A stretch of 64,000 nucleotides of DNA from Hymenobacter psoromatis (GTDB lineage: Bacteria; Bacteroidota; Bacteroidia; Cytophagales; Hymenobacteraceae). Made by a program: the position numbers and the translations under genes. Of the stretch, positions 51,501-59,077 are shown piece after piece. The stretch's first letter is position 1. Every line of letters starts with the position of its first letter. Location: the NCBI GenBank assembly GCA_001596155.1, contig CP014771.1, positions 806,001 through 870,000 of the forward strand. Direction: 5' to 3'. The notes beneath the pieces are model-generated. The model made no database searches. It saw only the letters and a list, made by a program, of their open reading frames with translations, and had not been told where the DNA came from.

Positions 51501-53690
51501 CTAGTGCCGGAACAAAAGTTCGCGGTACTTCACCAGGGGCCAGTCCTCATCGGCCACCAGCAGCTCAAGCTTGTCGGCCGCGCGGCGAATCACCGCGAAT
51601 TTTTCCTTTACCTCGTCGCAGTACGCGATGGCGCGCGTGCGGGCATCCTCAATCTTGTTGGCTACTTTGCGGGCTTCCACCATCGCGTCCACCGTCGTTT
51701 TGATGGTCGATACGTAGCGCGAGATGGATTTAATCATCTCCACCGTCACTTCGCTGTTTTCGTCGTCGAGGCCCAGCTCACGCAGGCCGCGCACGTTCTG
51801 CACCAGCTTGTTTTGATAGGTGAGCGCCGTGGGAATAACGTGGTTGATGGCGAGGTCGCCGAGCACGCGGCTCTCAATCTGGATTTTTTTGGTGTAGTCT
51901 TCCAGCAAAATCTCGTGGCGGGCGTGCAGCTCTACTTCCGAAAGAATGCCGTGACGGGCAAACAGCTCGGCGGCATCATTGCGCACCATCGCATCAAGGG
52001 CCAGCGGCGTAGTGGGCACGTTGGCCAGGCCGCGGCGGGCGGCTTCGTCCTTCCACTCGTCGGAGTAGCCATTGCCTTCGAAGCGAATGTCCTTGGAAGA
52101 AATCACGTAGCTACGCAGCACATCCACGATAGCCACTTCCTTCTTTTTGCCCTGCGCAATCAGCTCATCCACTTCCTGCTTGAAATCAATAAGTTGGTCG
52201 GCCACAATAGCGTTGAGCGTAGTCATGGCCGACGAACAGTTGGCCGACGACCCTACGGCGCGCAGCTCAAATTTGTTGCCGGTGAAGGCAAACGGCGACG
52301 TGCGGTTGCGGTCCGTATTGTCGAGCAGAATAGCCGGAATCTTATCAATACCCAGCTTGAGGTAGATATTATCCCCTTTGTCAAGCGGCAGCTTGGCGGT
52401 GCGCTCTAATTCGTCGAGCACGCCGTCGAGCATCGAGCCCAGGAATACCGACATGATGGCGGGCGGCGCTTCGTTGGCCCCGAGGCGGTGGTCGTTGCTG
52501 GCCGAGGCGATGCTGGCGCGCAGCAAGTCGCCGTAGCGGTGCACGGCTTTCACCGTAGTAATAAAGAAGGCCAGGAACTGGAGATTTTCTTTCGGCCGGC
52601 GGCCGGGGGCCAGCAGGTTCACGCCAGTGTCGGTGCTCATCGCCCAGTTGTTGTGCTTGCCCGAGCCGTTGACGCCGGCGTAGGGCTTCTCGTGCAGCAG
52701 CACTTTAAAGTTGTGCTTCAGGGCCACGCGGTCCATCACGTCCATCAACAGCTGGTTGTGGTCGATGGCCAGGTTGGCGTCTTCAAACGTGGGGGCGCAC
52801 TCGTATTGGTTGGGCGCTACCTCGTTGTGGCGGGTGCGCAGCGGAATACCCAGGGCGTTGGCTTCTTCCTCGAAGTCGAACATGAAGGCGTGCACGCGCG
52901 GCGGAATCGAGCCAAAGTAGTGGTCTTCCAGCTGCTGACCCTTGGCCGAGGCGTGGCCAAACAGGGTGCGGCCGGTCATCACCAAGTCGGGGCGGGCGTC
53001 GTAGAGCGCTTTGTCAACCAGGAAGTATTCCTGCTCGATGCCGAGCGTGGTATTCACGCGCTGCACGTCTTTGTCGAAGTACTGGCACACATCAAGAGCG
53101 GCTTTTTCCAGCACGGCCAACGACTTGAGCAGCGGCGCTTTATAGTCGAGCGCCTCGCCGGTGTAGGCCACGAAAATGGTGGGGATGCAGAGCGTTTTGG
53201 CCCCTACCGTTTCGATGATGAAGGCGGGCGAAGTGGGGTCCCAGGCGGTGTAGCCGCGGGCCTCGAAGGTGTTGCGAATGCCGCCGTTGGGAAACGACGA
53301 GGCATCGGGCTCCTGTTGCACCAGCGCCGAGCCCTTGAAGTTCTCAATCGGCCGGCCGTCGGAGTTGAGGTCGAAGAAGGAGTCGTGCTTTTCGGCGGTA
53401 GCGCCGGTGAGGGGCTGAAACCAGTGCGTGTAGTGGGTAGCACCCTTGGCCATCGCCCACGTTTTCATGGCGGCGGCCACGGCATCGGCCACCGAGCGCT
53501 CGATGGGCGTGCCATGCTTAACGGCCGATTGCAGCTTCTTGAAATACTCGCCGGGCATGTTGGCCCGCATGGCCTCCTGGTTGAACACGTTTTGCCCAAA
53601 CGAGTCGGACCGGCGGGCGGCCAAAGGCTTTACCGTCAGCGCCTGGCGCTGGTCAACGAGTTCGAGGGCTTTGAAGCGAAGAATGGCCAT
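51501..53690 (-). CDS. glnN: glutamine synthetase type III
   Basis: ATP-dependent ammonia assimilation into glutamine. 729 residues, the characteristic length of GSIII. MAILRFKALELVDQR is the conserved N-terminus; HYTHWFQPLTGATAEKHDSF, LNSDGRPIENFKGSALVQQEPDASSFPNGGIRNTFEARGYTAWDPTSPAF, NEVAPNQYECAPTFE, and GSGKHNNWAMSTDTGVNLL are the GSIII signatures. ATG at 53690 gives the conserved start; a 26-residue extension is spurious. Cytosolic dodecamer. Common in Bacteroidota as the main GS. Confidence 0.97.
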   Translation of the reverse strand: MAILRFKALELVDQRQALTVKPLAARRSDSFGQNVFNQEAMRANMPGEYFKKLQSAVKHGTPIERSVADAVAAAMKTWAMAKGATHYTHWFQPLTGATAEKHDSFFDLNSDGRPIENFKGSALVQQEPDASSFPNGGIRNTFEARGYTAWDPTSPAFIIETVGAKTLCIPTIFVAYTGEALDYKAPLLKSLAVLEKAALDVCQYFDKDVQRVNTTLGIEQEYFLVDKALYDARPDLVMTGRTLFGHASAKGQQLEDHYFGSIPPRVHAFMFDFEEEANALGIPLRTRHNEVAPNQYECAPTFEDANLAIDHNQLLMDVMDRVALKHNFKVLLHEKPYAGVNGSGKHNNWAMSTDTGVNLLAPGRRPKENLQFLAFFITTVKAVHRYGDLLRASIASASNDHRLGANEAPPAIMSVFLGSMLDGVLDELERTAKLPLDKGDNIYLKLGIDKIPAILLDNTDRNRTSPFAFTGNKFELRAVGSSANCSSAMTTLNAIVADQLIDFKQEVDELIAQGKKKEVAIVDVLRSYVISSKDIRFEGNGYSDEWKDEAARRGLANVPTTPLALDAMVRNDAAELFARHGILSEVELHARHEILLEDYTKKIQIESRVLGDLAINHVIPTALTYQNKLVQNVRGLRELGLDDENSEVTVEMIKSISRYVSTIKTTVDAMVEARKVANKIEDARTRAIAYCDEVKEKFAVIRRAADKLELLVADEDWPLVKYRELLFRH

Positions 53691-54060
53691 ACTGGCAGGG
53701 TAAAATAATAGGAGAAGTGGCTTAGGATGGGCAAAGGTAAGAAAAAAAACGCTTTTTTGGATAGACACCTCGCGAACAGGACGGCACTAAAGCTAAAAAC
53801 GTATTTTTATTCTCGCTACCCCCCAACTTTTACCATGTCTTTTCTGAAATCATGTTATTTTTAGAGAATATTACTGAATTTTCTTGAGTCAGCCCGAAAA
53901 GAGTCTTCTCAGCCAGCGGAAGAGGATATTCCGGAAAACTACGAACAAGCACATAATACAATGATAATCAGCGTTTAATTCTCTTCATCACCTATTGGCG
54001 GCGACTCGAATAGTTTGCCTGCGCCAGGAGCGGCTGACGCCCCCTACCCCGGCAAGCCGA
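53691..54060. other. intergenic region upstream of glnN
   Basis: About 370 bases between divergent genes, AT-rich in the middle (about 53800-53990). It should hold the glnN promoter. Apart from one CTACCCCCC oligomer (about 53816) and the promoter box of the next gene I see no named element. Confidence 0.55.
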
Positions 54061-54068
54061 TACCTTTG
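54061..54068 (+). promoter_or_regulatory. -7 promoter box (TACCTTTG) of the glycosyltransferase gene
   Basis: Exact consensus, ending 5 bases before the ATG at 54074, implying a leaderless or very short 5' leader. Confidence 0.6.
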
Positions 54069-54073
54069 GGGCT

Positions 54074-55291
54074 ATGCTACATAATTTGGTTAGCCGCATT
54101 CGCCAGTTTCGCCGCCAGCGGGGGCAGCGGCAGCAACGCGCCAACCTGGACCACACCGACGCGGCGGCGCTAGCCACCCAGGCCGCGCCCGACCCCACGC
54201 GCCTGCTGCTGGTGCGCAACGACTCTATCGGCGACTACCTGCTCTACCGGCCCTGGCTGCGCCGCCTCAGCGAAGTGGCGCGGGGCCGCGGCCAGCGCAT
54301 CACGCTGCTGGCCAATGCGCTGTGGGCCCCGCTGGCCCGCGCCTGGGACGCCGACCTGGTGGAGGCAGTGGTGGCGGTGGATTTTGGCCGCTTCATTACC
54401 GACCTGGCCTACCGGGCCGAGGTGCTGCGCGGTGTGGGCATGGTAGGTTTTGGCGAGGTGGTGTACCCGCTGCACGTGCGCGAAGCGGCCGTCGAAAACT
54501 TCATCCGCTTTATGCGGGCACCGGTGCGGGTGGCCAGCCAGGGCGAGCACCGCACCGGGCCGTGGTTTGAGGTGCTTGACGCGGGCTACACGCGGCGGCT
54601 GCCTACCACGCGCGCGGTGCTGTTTGAGTACGACCGCAACCGCGAGTTCTTCGAAAACTGGCGGGCGGGCGGGGGGCTTTCTTCCCTAGAATTATCCGCC
54701 GCCGAGCCCCCTACCCCCCTGCGCCTGCCCGATGCCGTGCTGGCCGCCGGCGCGGCCGAGGCCGCCACCAATGGCCCCTACGTGGTGCTGTTTCCGGGGG
54801 CCAGCGCCCGGCAGAAGCGCTGGCCGGCCGGCCACTTCGCGCAGTTGGCCGGCGCGCTGCACCAGCGCTATGGTAGCTACTACCGGCTGGTGCTGGCCGG
54901 CAGCCCCACCGATGCCGCCGATGCCACGCGTATTAGTAAGGCGGCCGGCCCGGCCGTACCGCTCGATAATCGCTGTGGGCAAACCAACCTGCCCGGCCTG
55001 GCCGCGCTGGTGGCCGGTGCCCACCTGCTGATTAGCAACGATACCGTGGCCGCCCACCTCGCCGCGCAGGCCGGCACGCCCTGCCTGGTGCTGCTGATGG
55101 GCGAGAATTACGGCAAGTTTTTCCCCTACCCCCCCCATTTACTGCAAGCGCCCTGCCGCTGCCTGTTTCCGCCCAGCCAGGAGGCCCGCTTCGCGCGAGG
55201 CGACTTTACGCCGCCAGCCACTGACCCCGATATGGGCCAGATTGCCCCGACGCGGGTGATGTTCGCAGTTGGTGAAATGATGAGGTGGTGA
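54074..55291 (+). CDS. glycosyltransferase family 9 (heptosyltransferase-like)
   Basis: 405 residues with the GT-B fold of ADP-heptose:LPS heptosyltransferases. LLLVRNDSIGDYLLYRPWLRRL at the N-terminus is the acceptor-side signature. VVLFPGASARQKRWPAGHFAQLAGAL and LLISNDTVAAHLAAQAGTPCLVLLMGENYGKFFPYP at the C-terminal half are the donor-binding region. Probably adds a sugar to lipopolysaccharide or another envelope glycan from the cytosolic face. Its 3' end is followed by a hairpin (GGTGAGATG/CATCTCACC, 55287-55323). Confidence 0.9.
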   Translation: MLHNLVSRIRQFRRQRGQRQQRANLDHTDAAALATQAAPDPTRLLLVRNDSIGDYLLYRPWLRRLSEVARGRGQRITLLANALWAPLARAWDADLVEAVVAVDFGRFITDLAYRAEVLRGVGMVGFGEVVYPLHVREAAVENFIRFMRAPVRVASQGEHRTGPWFEVLDAGYTRRLPTTRAVLFEYDRNREFFENWRAGGGLSSLELSAAEPPTPLRLPDAVLAAGAAEAATNGPYVVLFPGASARQKRWPAGHFAQLAGALHQRYGSYYRLVLAGSPTDAADATRISKAAGPAVPLDNRCGQTNLPGLAALVAGAHLLISNDTVAAHLAAQAGTPCLVLLMGENYGKFFPYPPHLLQAPCRCLFPPSQEARFARGDFTPPATDPDMGQIAPTRVMFAVGEMMRW

Positions 55292-55330
55292 GATGGTGAG
55301 TGGTGAGAGAACGTCATCTCACCTCCATCG

Positions 55331-55338
55331 TACCTTTG
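55331..55338 (+). promoter_or_regulatory. -7 promoter box (TACCTTTG) of mtaB
   Basis: Exact consensus, ending 7 bases before the mtaB ATG at 55346. Confidence 0.6.
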
Positions 55339-55345
55339 CGAGCTT

Positions 55346-56719
55346 ATGACTCCCCAAACCGTTGCCTTTTATACGCTGGGCTGCAAGCTCAACTTTTCTG
55401 AATCGTCGGCCCTGGGCCGGCAGTTTGAGGAGCGCGGCGTGCGCCGCGTCGAGTTTGAGCAGGGCGCCGATGTGTACGTCGTGAATACCTGCTCCGTCAC
55501 TGACCACGCCGACCGCAAGTGCCGGCGGGTGGTGCAGCAGGCGCTCAAGCACAATCCCAAGGCCTTTGTGGCCATCGTGGGCTGCTATGCGCAGCTCAAG
55601 CCGCAGGAAATTGCCAGCATTCCGGGCGTGGGCGCGGTGCTGGGCGCGGCCGAGAAGTTTCGGCTGGCCGAGATTCTGACCGAGCTGGAACTCCCTACCC
55701 CCGGCGCGGCGGCCGGGCCGGGCCGAGTGTTCGCCTCGCCTATTAGCGAGGCGCACGAGTTTCATCCGGCGCAGTCGCTGGGCGAGCGTACGCGCACGTT
55801 TTTGAAGGTGCAGGATGGCTGCGACTATTCGTGCTCGTTCTGCACCATTCCGCTGGCGCGGGGCGCGAGCCGCTCGGGCAGCGTGGCCTCGGTGGTGGCG
55901 CGGGTGGAGGCATTGGCCGCGCAGGGCGTGCGGGAAATCGTGCTCACGGGCGTTAATCTCGGCGATTTTGGCGTGCAAGGCCCCGAGCGCGAGCGGCGCG
56001 AAAACTTCACCCAGCTGGTAGAAGCCCTGGACCAGGTAGCGGGCATTCGGCGCTACCGCATCAGCTCGTGCGAGCCCAATTTGCTCACCGACGAGATTAT
56101 TCAGACTGTGGCGGCCTCGCGGCGCTTCATGCCGCACTTTCACTTGCCGCTGCAAAGCGGTTCCGATAAGATTCTGGGCCTGATGCGCCGCCGCTACCGC
56201 CGCGCCCTCTACGCCGAGCGCGTGGCCCGCATCAAGGAGCTGATGCCGCACGCCGGCATTGGGGTGGATGTGATTGTGGGCTTTCCGGGCGAAACGGAGG
56301 CCGACTTTCTGGAAACCTACCAGTTTCTCAACGAGCTGCCCGTCAGCTACCTGCACGTGTTTCCGTATTCGGAGCGGGCCAATACGCTGGCTCCTACCCT
56401 GCCCGGCCGGGTGCCCGAGCGCGTGCGCTCCGAGCGCACCACCCAGCTGCGCAGCCTGTCAGAAAAGAAGAAGCGCGCCTTCTACGAGCAGCACGTGGGC
56501 CTCGAAACCGAAGTGCTTTTCGAAGACGACGTGACCGCTGGCCGGGTCGAAGGCTACACGCCCAACTACATCCGCGTGGCCGCTAAGTACGACCCGCTGC
56601 TGGTGGGCGAAATCCGGCCACTACGCCTCACCCAGGTAAACGCGCTGGGCCTGATGGAAGCGGAGGAAACCGGAATCACGGATTACGCGGATTTTAACCG
56701 GATTTCACGGATTTTGTAG
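55346..56719 (+). CDS. mtaB: tRNA (t6A37) methylthiotransferase MtaB, with a repeat-encoded C-terminal tail
   Basis: Radical-SAM enzyme converting t6A37 to ms2t6A37 in tRNAs decoding ANN codons. 457 residues. N-terminal UPF0004 domain with TLGCKLNFSESSALG, VNTCSVTDHADRKCRR and IVGCYAQLKPQEI (Cys ligands of the auxiliary cluster), then the radical-SAM CxxxCxxC in GCDYSCSFCTIPLARGASRSG, HLPLQSGSDKILGLMRRRY, and a C-terminal TRAM-like part. The last about 15 residues (GITDYADFNRISRIL) are translated from a copy of the CGGATT repeat, which also supplies the stop codon, so the native C-terminus was replaced or extended. Confidence 0.95.
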   Translation: MTPQTVAFYTLGCKLNFSESSALGRQFEERGVRRVEFEQGADVYVVNTCSVTDHADRKCRRVVQQALKHNPKAFVAIVGCYAQLKPQEIASIPGVGAVLGAAEKFRLAEILTELELPTPGAAAGPGRVFASPISEAHEFHPAQSLGERTRTFLKVQDGCDYSCSFCTIPLARGASRSGSVASVVARVEALAAQGVREIVLTGVNLGDFGVQGPERERRENFTQLVEALDQVAGIRRYRISSCEPNLLTDEIIQTVAASRRFMPHFHLPLQSGSDKILGLMRRRYRRALYAERVARIKELMPHAGIGVDVIVGFPGETEADFLETYQFLNELPVSYLHVFPYSERANTLAPTLPGRVPERVRSERTTQLRSLSEKKKRAFYEQHVGLETEVLFEDDVTAGRVEGYTPNYIRVAAKYDPLLVGEIRPLRLTQVNALGLMEAEETGITDYADFNRISRIL

Positions 56720-56836
56720 ACGACCTTATCGGTCCTTACTTAAACTGGTCGAATTGAAAAGGGACGCTTGGGTAGGCGGCCCTTTTTACGTCCACAAAAT
56801 CCGTGAAATCCGCTAAAATCCGCGTAATCCGTGATT
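56674..56836. repeat. inverted pair of the CGGATT repeat around a terminator
   Basis: 56674-56723 and 56789-56836 are inverted near-complements (one indel and two substitutions), nearly identical in sequence to the pair at 46961-47178. The left arm is in the mtaB coding end and the right arm ends on the stop codon of the convergent HTH gene. The terminator lies between the arms. Confidence 0.85.
56757..56786. terminator. bidirectional terminator between mtaB and the HTH gene
   Basis: AAAAGGG (56757-56763) pairs with CCCTTTT (56780-56786), with A and T flanks. Confidence 0.7.
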
Positions 56837-57552
56837 TAGATGGCCCGTTGCAGCACGGCTACCAGCTGTTGCATCAGGGCCTGCTGCTCCAGCAGGTGCT
56901 GGTTGCGCTGCTCGGCCAGGGCCAGCTGGTGCTGGAGGTATTGAGTTTGCAGCGCGGCCGTGAGGTAGGCGGGGTCGGGTGAGGGAGGTAGGGCCACATG
57001 CGGCGCGGGCGGCGTGGCAGCCAGCGAGGGGGGTAGGGCTGCGGGCAGCGTGGCGGCCGGCGGGGGGGGTAGGGCCGCAACCGGGGCAGAGAAGCTGGGC
57101 ACCGGCGGAGCGGTGGCCGACACCCCGGCCGGCTCGGGGGCGTGGACGGCTTGCGCAGCTGCCAAAGCCACCGTGGCAGCCACATCGGCGGGCTGCAACA
57201 GTGAAGCGGGGCCAGCAACATGGCGGCGCGGCGGGCGTGCTAGCTCGGCCAGGTCGATGGGTTCAAAAGCGGACGCCGACGGGGCGGCGGGGGCTTCCTG
57301 AGCGGGCAGGGCAGGCGCATCGGAATCGAGTAGCATGGTGCCTTCGCCCATCAGTAGCCAGTCTTTCGACACATTTGGATAAGTCTCGAATACCTTGCAC
57401 AGCAGGTCGTAACCGGGCTTATTGCGCTCATCAACCAAGTGCTGAATAACCGTAGCCGTCTTGTCCAGCGACTGCGCAAAGGCGTTTTTACTCAGTCCAA
57501 GGTGCTGAATAAGTTGGGTAAAGCGTTGGCCAATGGAAGCAGGGGTAGGCAT
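56836..57552 (-). CDS. XRE-type HTH regulator with a Pro/Ala-rich linker
   Basis: 238 residues. N-terminal Cro/CI-type helix-turn-helix (about 5-70; IGQRFTQLIQHLGLSKNAFAQSLDKTATVIQHLVDERNKPGYDLLCKVFETYPNVSKDWLLMGEG) as in phage-type repressors of Bacteroidota. A long Pro/Ala-rich region (about 80-200) and a C-terminal Gln/Leu coiled coil (LQHQLALAEQRNQHLLEQQALMQQLVAVLQ) suggest oligomerisation. ATG at 57552; the 25-residue extension is spurious. Two direct TTGCACAAATG copies directly upstream suggest autoregulation. Confidence 0.88.
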   Translation of the reverse strand: MPTPASIGQRFTQLIQHLGLSKNAFAQSLDKTATVIQHLVDERNKPGYDLLCKVFETYPNVSKDWLLMGEGTMLLDSDAPALPAQEAPAAPSASAFEPIDLAELARPPRRHVAGPASLLQPADVAATVALAAAQAVHAPEPAGVSATAPPVPSFSAPVAALPPPPAATLPAALPPSLAATPPAPHVALPPSPDPAYLTAALQTQYLQHQLALAEQRNQHLLEQQALMQQLVAVLQRAI

Positions 57553-57579
57553 TTGCACAAATGAAAAGTTGCACAAATG
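57553..57579 (-). promoter_or_regulatory. direct-repeat operator of the HTH gene
   Basis: TTGCACAAATG occurs at 57553-57563 and 57569-57579 (plus-strand reading), 16 bases apart, ending at the start codon of the HTH gene. Probable autoregulatory binding sites. Confidence 0.55.
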
Positions 57580-57632
57580 TAAAAGCTCCGACTGACTTAC
57601 GTCAACCGGAGCTTTTACAGCGTTCACTACAT

Positions 57633-57671
57633 CAATCCGCGAAATCCACCCAATCAGCGAAAATCCGCGAT
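57633..57671. repeat. CGGATT-family repeat at the end of the permease gene
   Basis: Complementary-sense copy (AATCCGCGAAATCC...AAAATCCGCGATT), ending exactly at the permease stop codon. Confidence 0.7.
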
Positions 57672-58919
57672 TTATTCGTAGCGCAAACTGTCAATCGGGT
57701 CCAAGGCTGCCGCCTTGCCGGCTGGGTACGAGCCCGCTAGCAGGCCCACCGTAATACAAATGGTGAGCCCTACCCCCACCCACAGCCACGGCACCAGAAA
57801 CGACTTGCTGCCCGCCAGCACGGCCACTGCGTTGCCGGCCCCAATGCCCAGCAGGATGCCGAACGTGCCGCCCAGCACGCAAATGACAATGGCCTCCAGC
57901 AAAAATTGCAGCCTTATTTGCCGGGCGGTAGCACCCAGCGCCTTGCGAATCCCGATTTCGCGGGTGCGCTCCGTCACCGACACCAGCATGATATTCATGA
58001 GGGCGATGCTGGCCCCGAGCAGCGCCAAAAAGGCGATGGAGCCGCCCGCCAGGCGCATCTTGCCGCTGAGCGAATCGAGGGTGCCGCTGAGCGAGTCGGG
58101 GCTTTCGAGGTCGAAGGAATCTTCCTGGCCCAGGCGGTCGTGGCGCACGGCGCGCATCACGCCGGTGGCCTGGCTTTGCAGAAAACCCAGCCCGGCAGCG
58201 TTAGCAGTGGCCGTTTTCACGTCGTAGGTGAGCGCACCCTGGCGGGGCAGCTGGTTGCCGGTTTCGAGGGGCACCAGCAGCAGGCGGTCGGCGCCGGAGC
58301 CGCCCATCGTGCTGCCGCTTTTTTCGAGCAGGCCCACCACCCGGAAGCGCTGGCCCAACGCATATATATACTGGCCCACGGGGTTAAGCTGCGGGAAGAG
58401 CTTGTCTTTCATCTCACTCCCGATAATGGCCACGTGGGCCCCGGTATTGAGCTCAGCGGGCGAAAAAGTGCGGCCCTGAGTTAGCGTGTAGCTCTGGATG
58501 TGCAGGTAGTTTTCATCACCGGCCACCACCTGCATGTTGGGGTTGGTTTTCTGGCCGTTGGCCTTGATTTCGGCACTGCCGCTGATGGAGGCCGACACGC
58601 CTACCACGGCGGCCGGCTCGCGGCGGGCCAGCTCTTTCTTGTATAAAGTGGCCTGCAAGTAGCTGAGCGCCGGGTACTGCTTGCCCTGCACGCCGCCCCG
58701 CCGGAAGCGGTTGCCATAACCTTTGGCCTTGATTTCGAAGGCATTAGCGCCCAGGCTGGCGAAGGTGTCGCCGAGCGAGCTGCGCATGGCGTCGATGGCC
58801 GTGAGGATGCCCACCAGGGCCATCAGCCCAATGCTCACGATGAGGGCCGTGAGAATGGTGCGCAGCAAGTTGCCACTGATGGAGCGCAGGGCCTCGCGAA
58901 TATTTTCCAGGTAACTCAT
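57672..58919 (-). CDS. ABC transporter permease, MacB/FtsX type
   Basis: 415 residues with one N-terminal transmembrane helix (ISGNLLRTILTALIVSIGLMALVGILTAI), a large periplasmic MacB-like core (about 55-270; FEIKAKGYGNRF, ILVVAGDENYLHIQSYTLTQGRTFSPAEL) and three C-terminal helices with the FtsX motif (GSIAFLALLGASIALMNIMLVSVTERTREIGIRKALGATARQIRLQFLLEAIVIC). It would pair with an ATPase encoded elsewhere; none is in the window. A decayed CGGATT repeat abuts both its start and its stop. Confidence 0.93.
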   Translation of the reverse strand: MSYLENIREALRSISGNLLRTILTALIVSIGLMALVGILTAIDAMRSSLGDTFASLGANAFEIKAKGYGNRFRRGGVQGKQYPALSYLQATLYKKELARREPAAVVGVSASISGSAEIKANGQKTNPNMQVVAGDENYLHIQSYTLTQGRTFSPAELNTGAHVAIIGSEMKDKLFPQLNPVGQYIYALGQRFRVVGLLEKSGSTMGGSGADRLLLVPLETGNQLPRQGALTYDVKTATANAAGLGFLQSQATGVMRAVRHDRLGQEDSFDLESPDSLSGTLDSLSGKMRLAGGSIAFLALLGASIALMNIMLVSVTERTREIGIRKALGATARQIRLQFLLEAIVICVLGGTFGILLGIGAGNAVAVLAGSKSFLVPWLWVGVGLTICITVGLLAGSYPAGKAAALDPIDSLRYE

Positions 58920-58922
58920 AAA

Positions 58923-58963
58923 AATCGCGGATTGACGCGGATGGGGCGGATTTCGCCGATTCG
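58923..58963. repeat. CGGATT-family repeat before the permease start
   Basis: AATCGCGGATTGACGCGGATG and GGGCGGATTTCGCCGATT, 3 bases upstream of the permease ATG on the minus strand. Confidence 0.65.
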
Positions 58964-59077
58964 GACGGCGTGAGGGGGGTAGGGCGGCCAGCCGGTCCCG
59001 AATGTGGCGGCCGGCCCGTACCTTGAACTACGGTTGCAGCCGGCCCGTTGGGTAGGCAGCTCTTAGTCCTCAAAAGT

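Noticed and set aside
52488..53708. 406-codon plus-strand ORF over glnN
   Set aside because: Antisense shadow of a clear GSIII gene; Val/Gly/His-rich without pattern.
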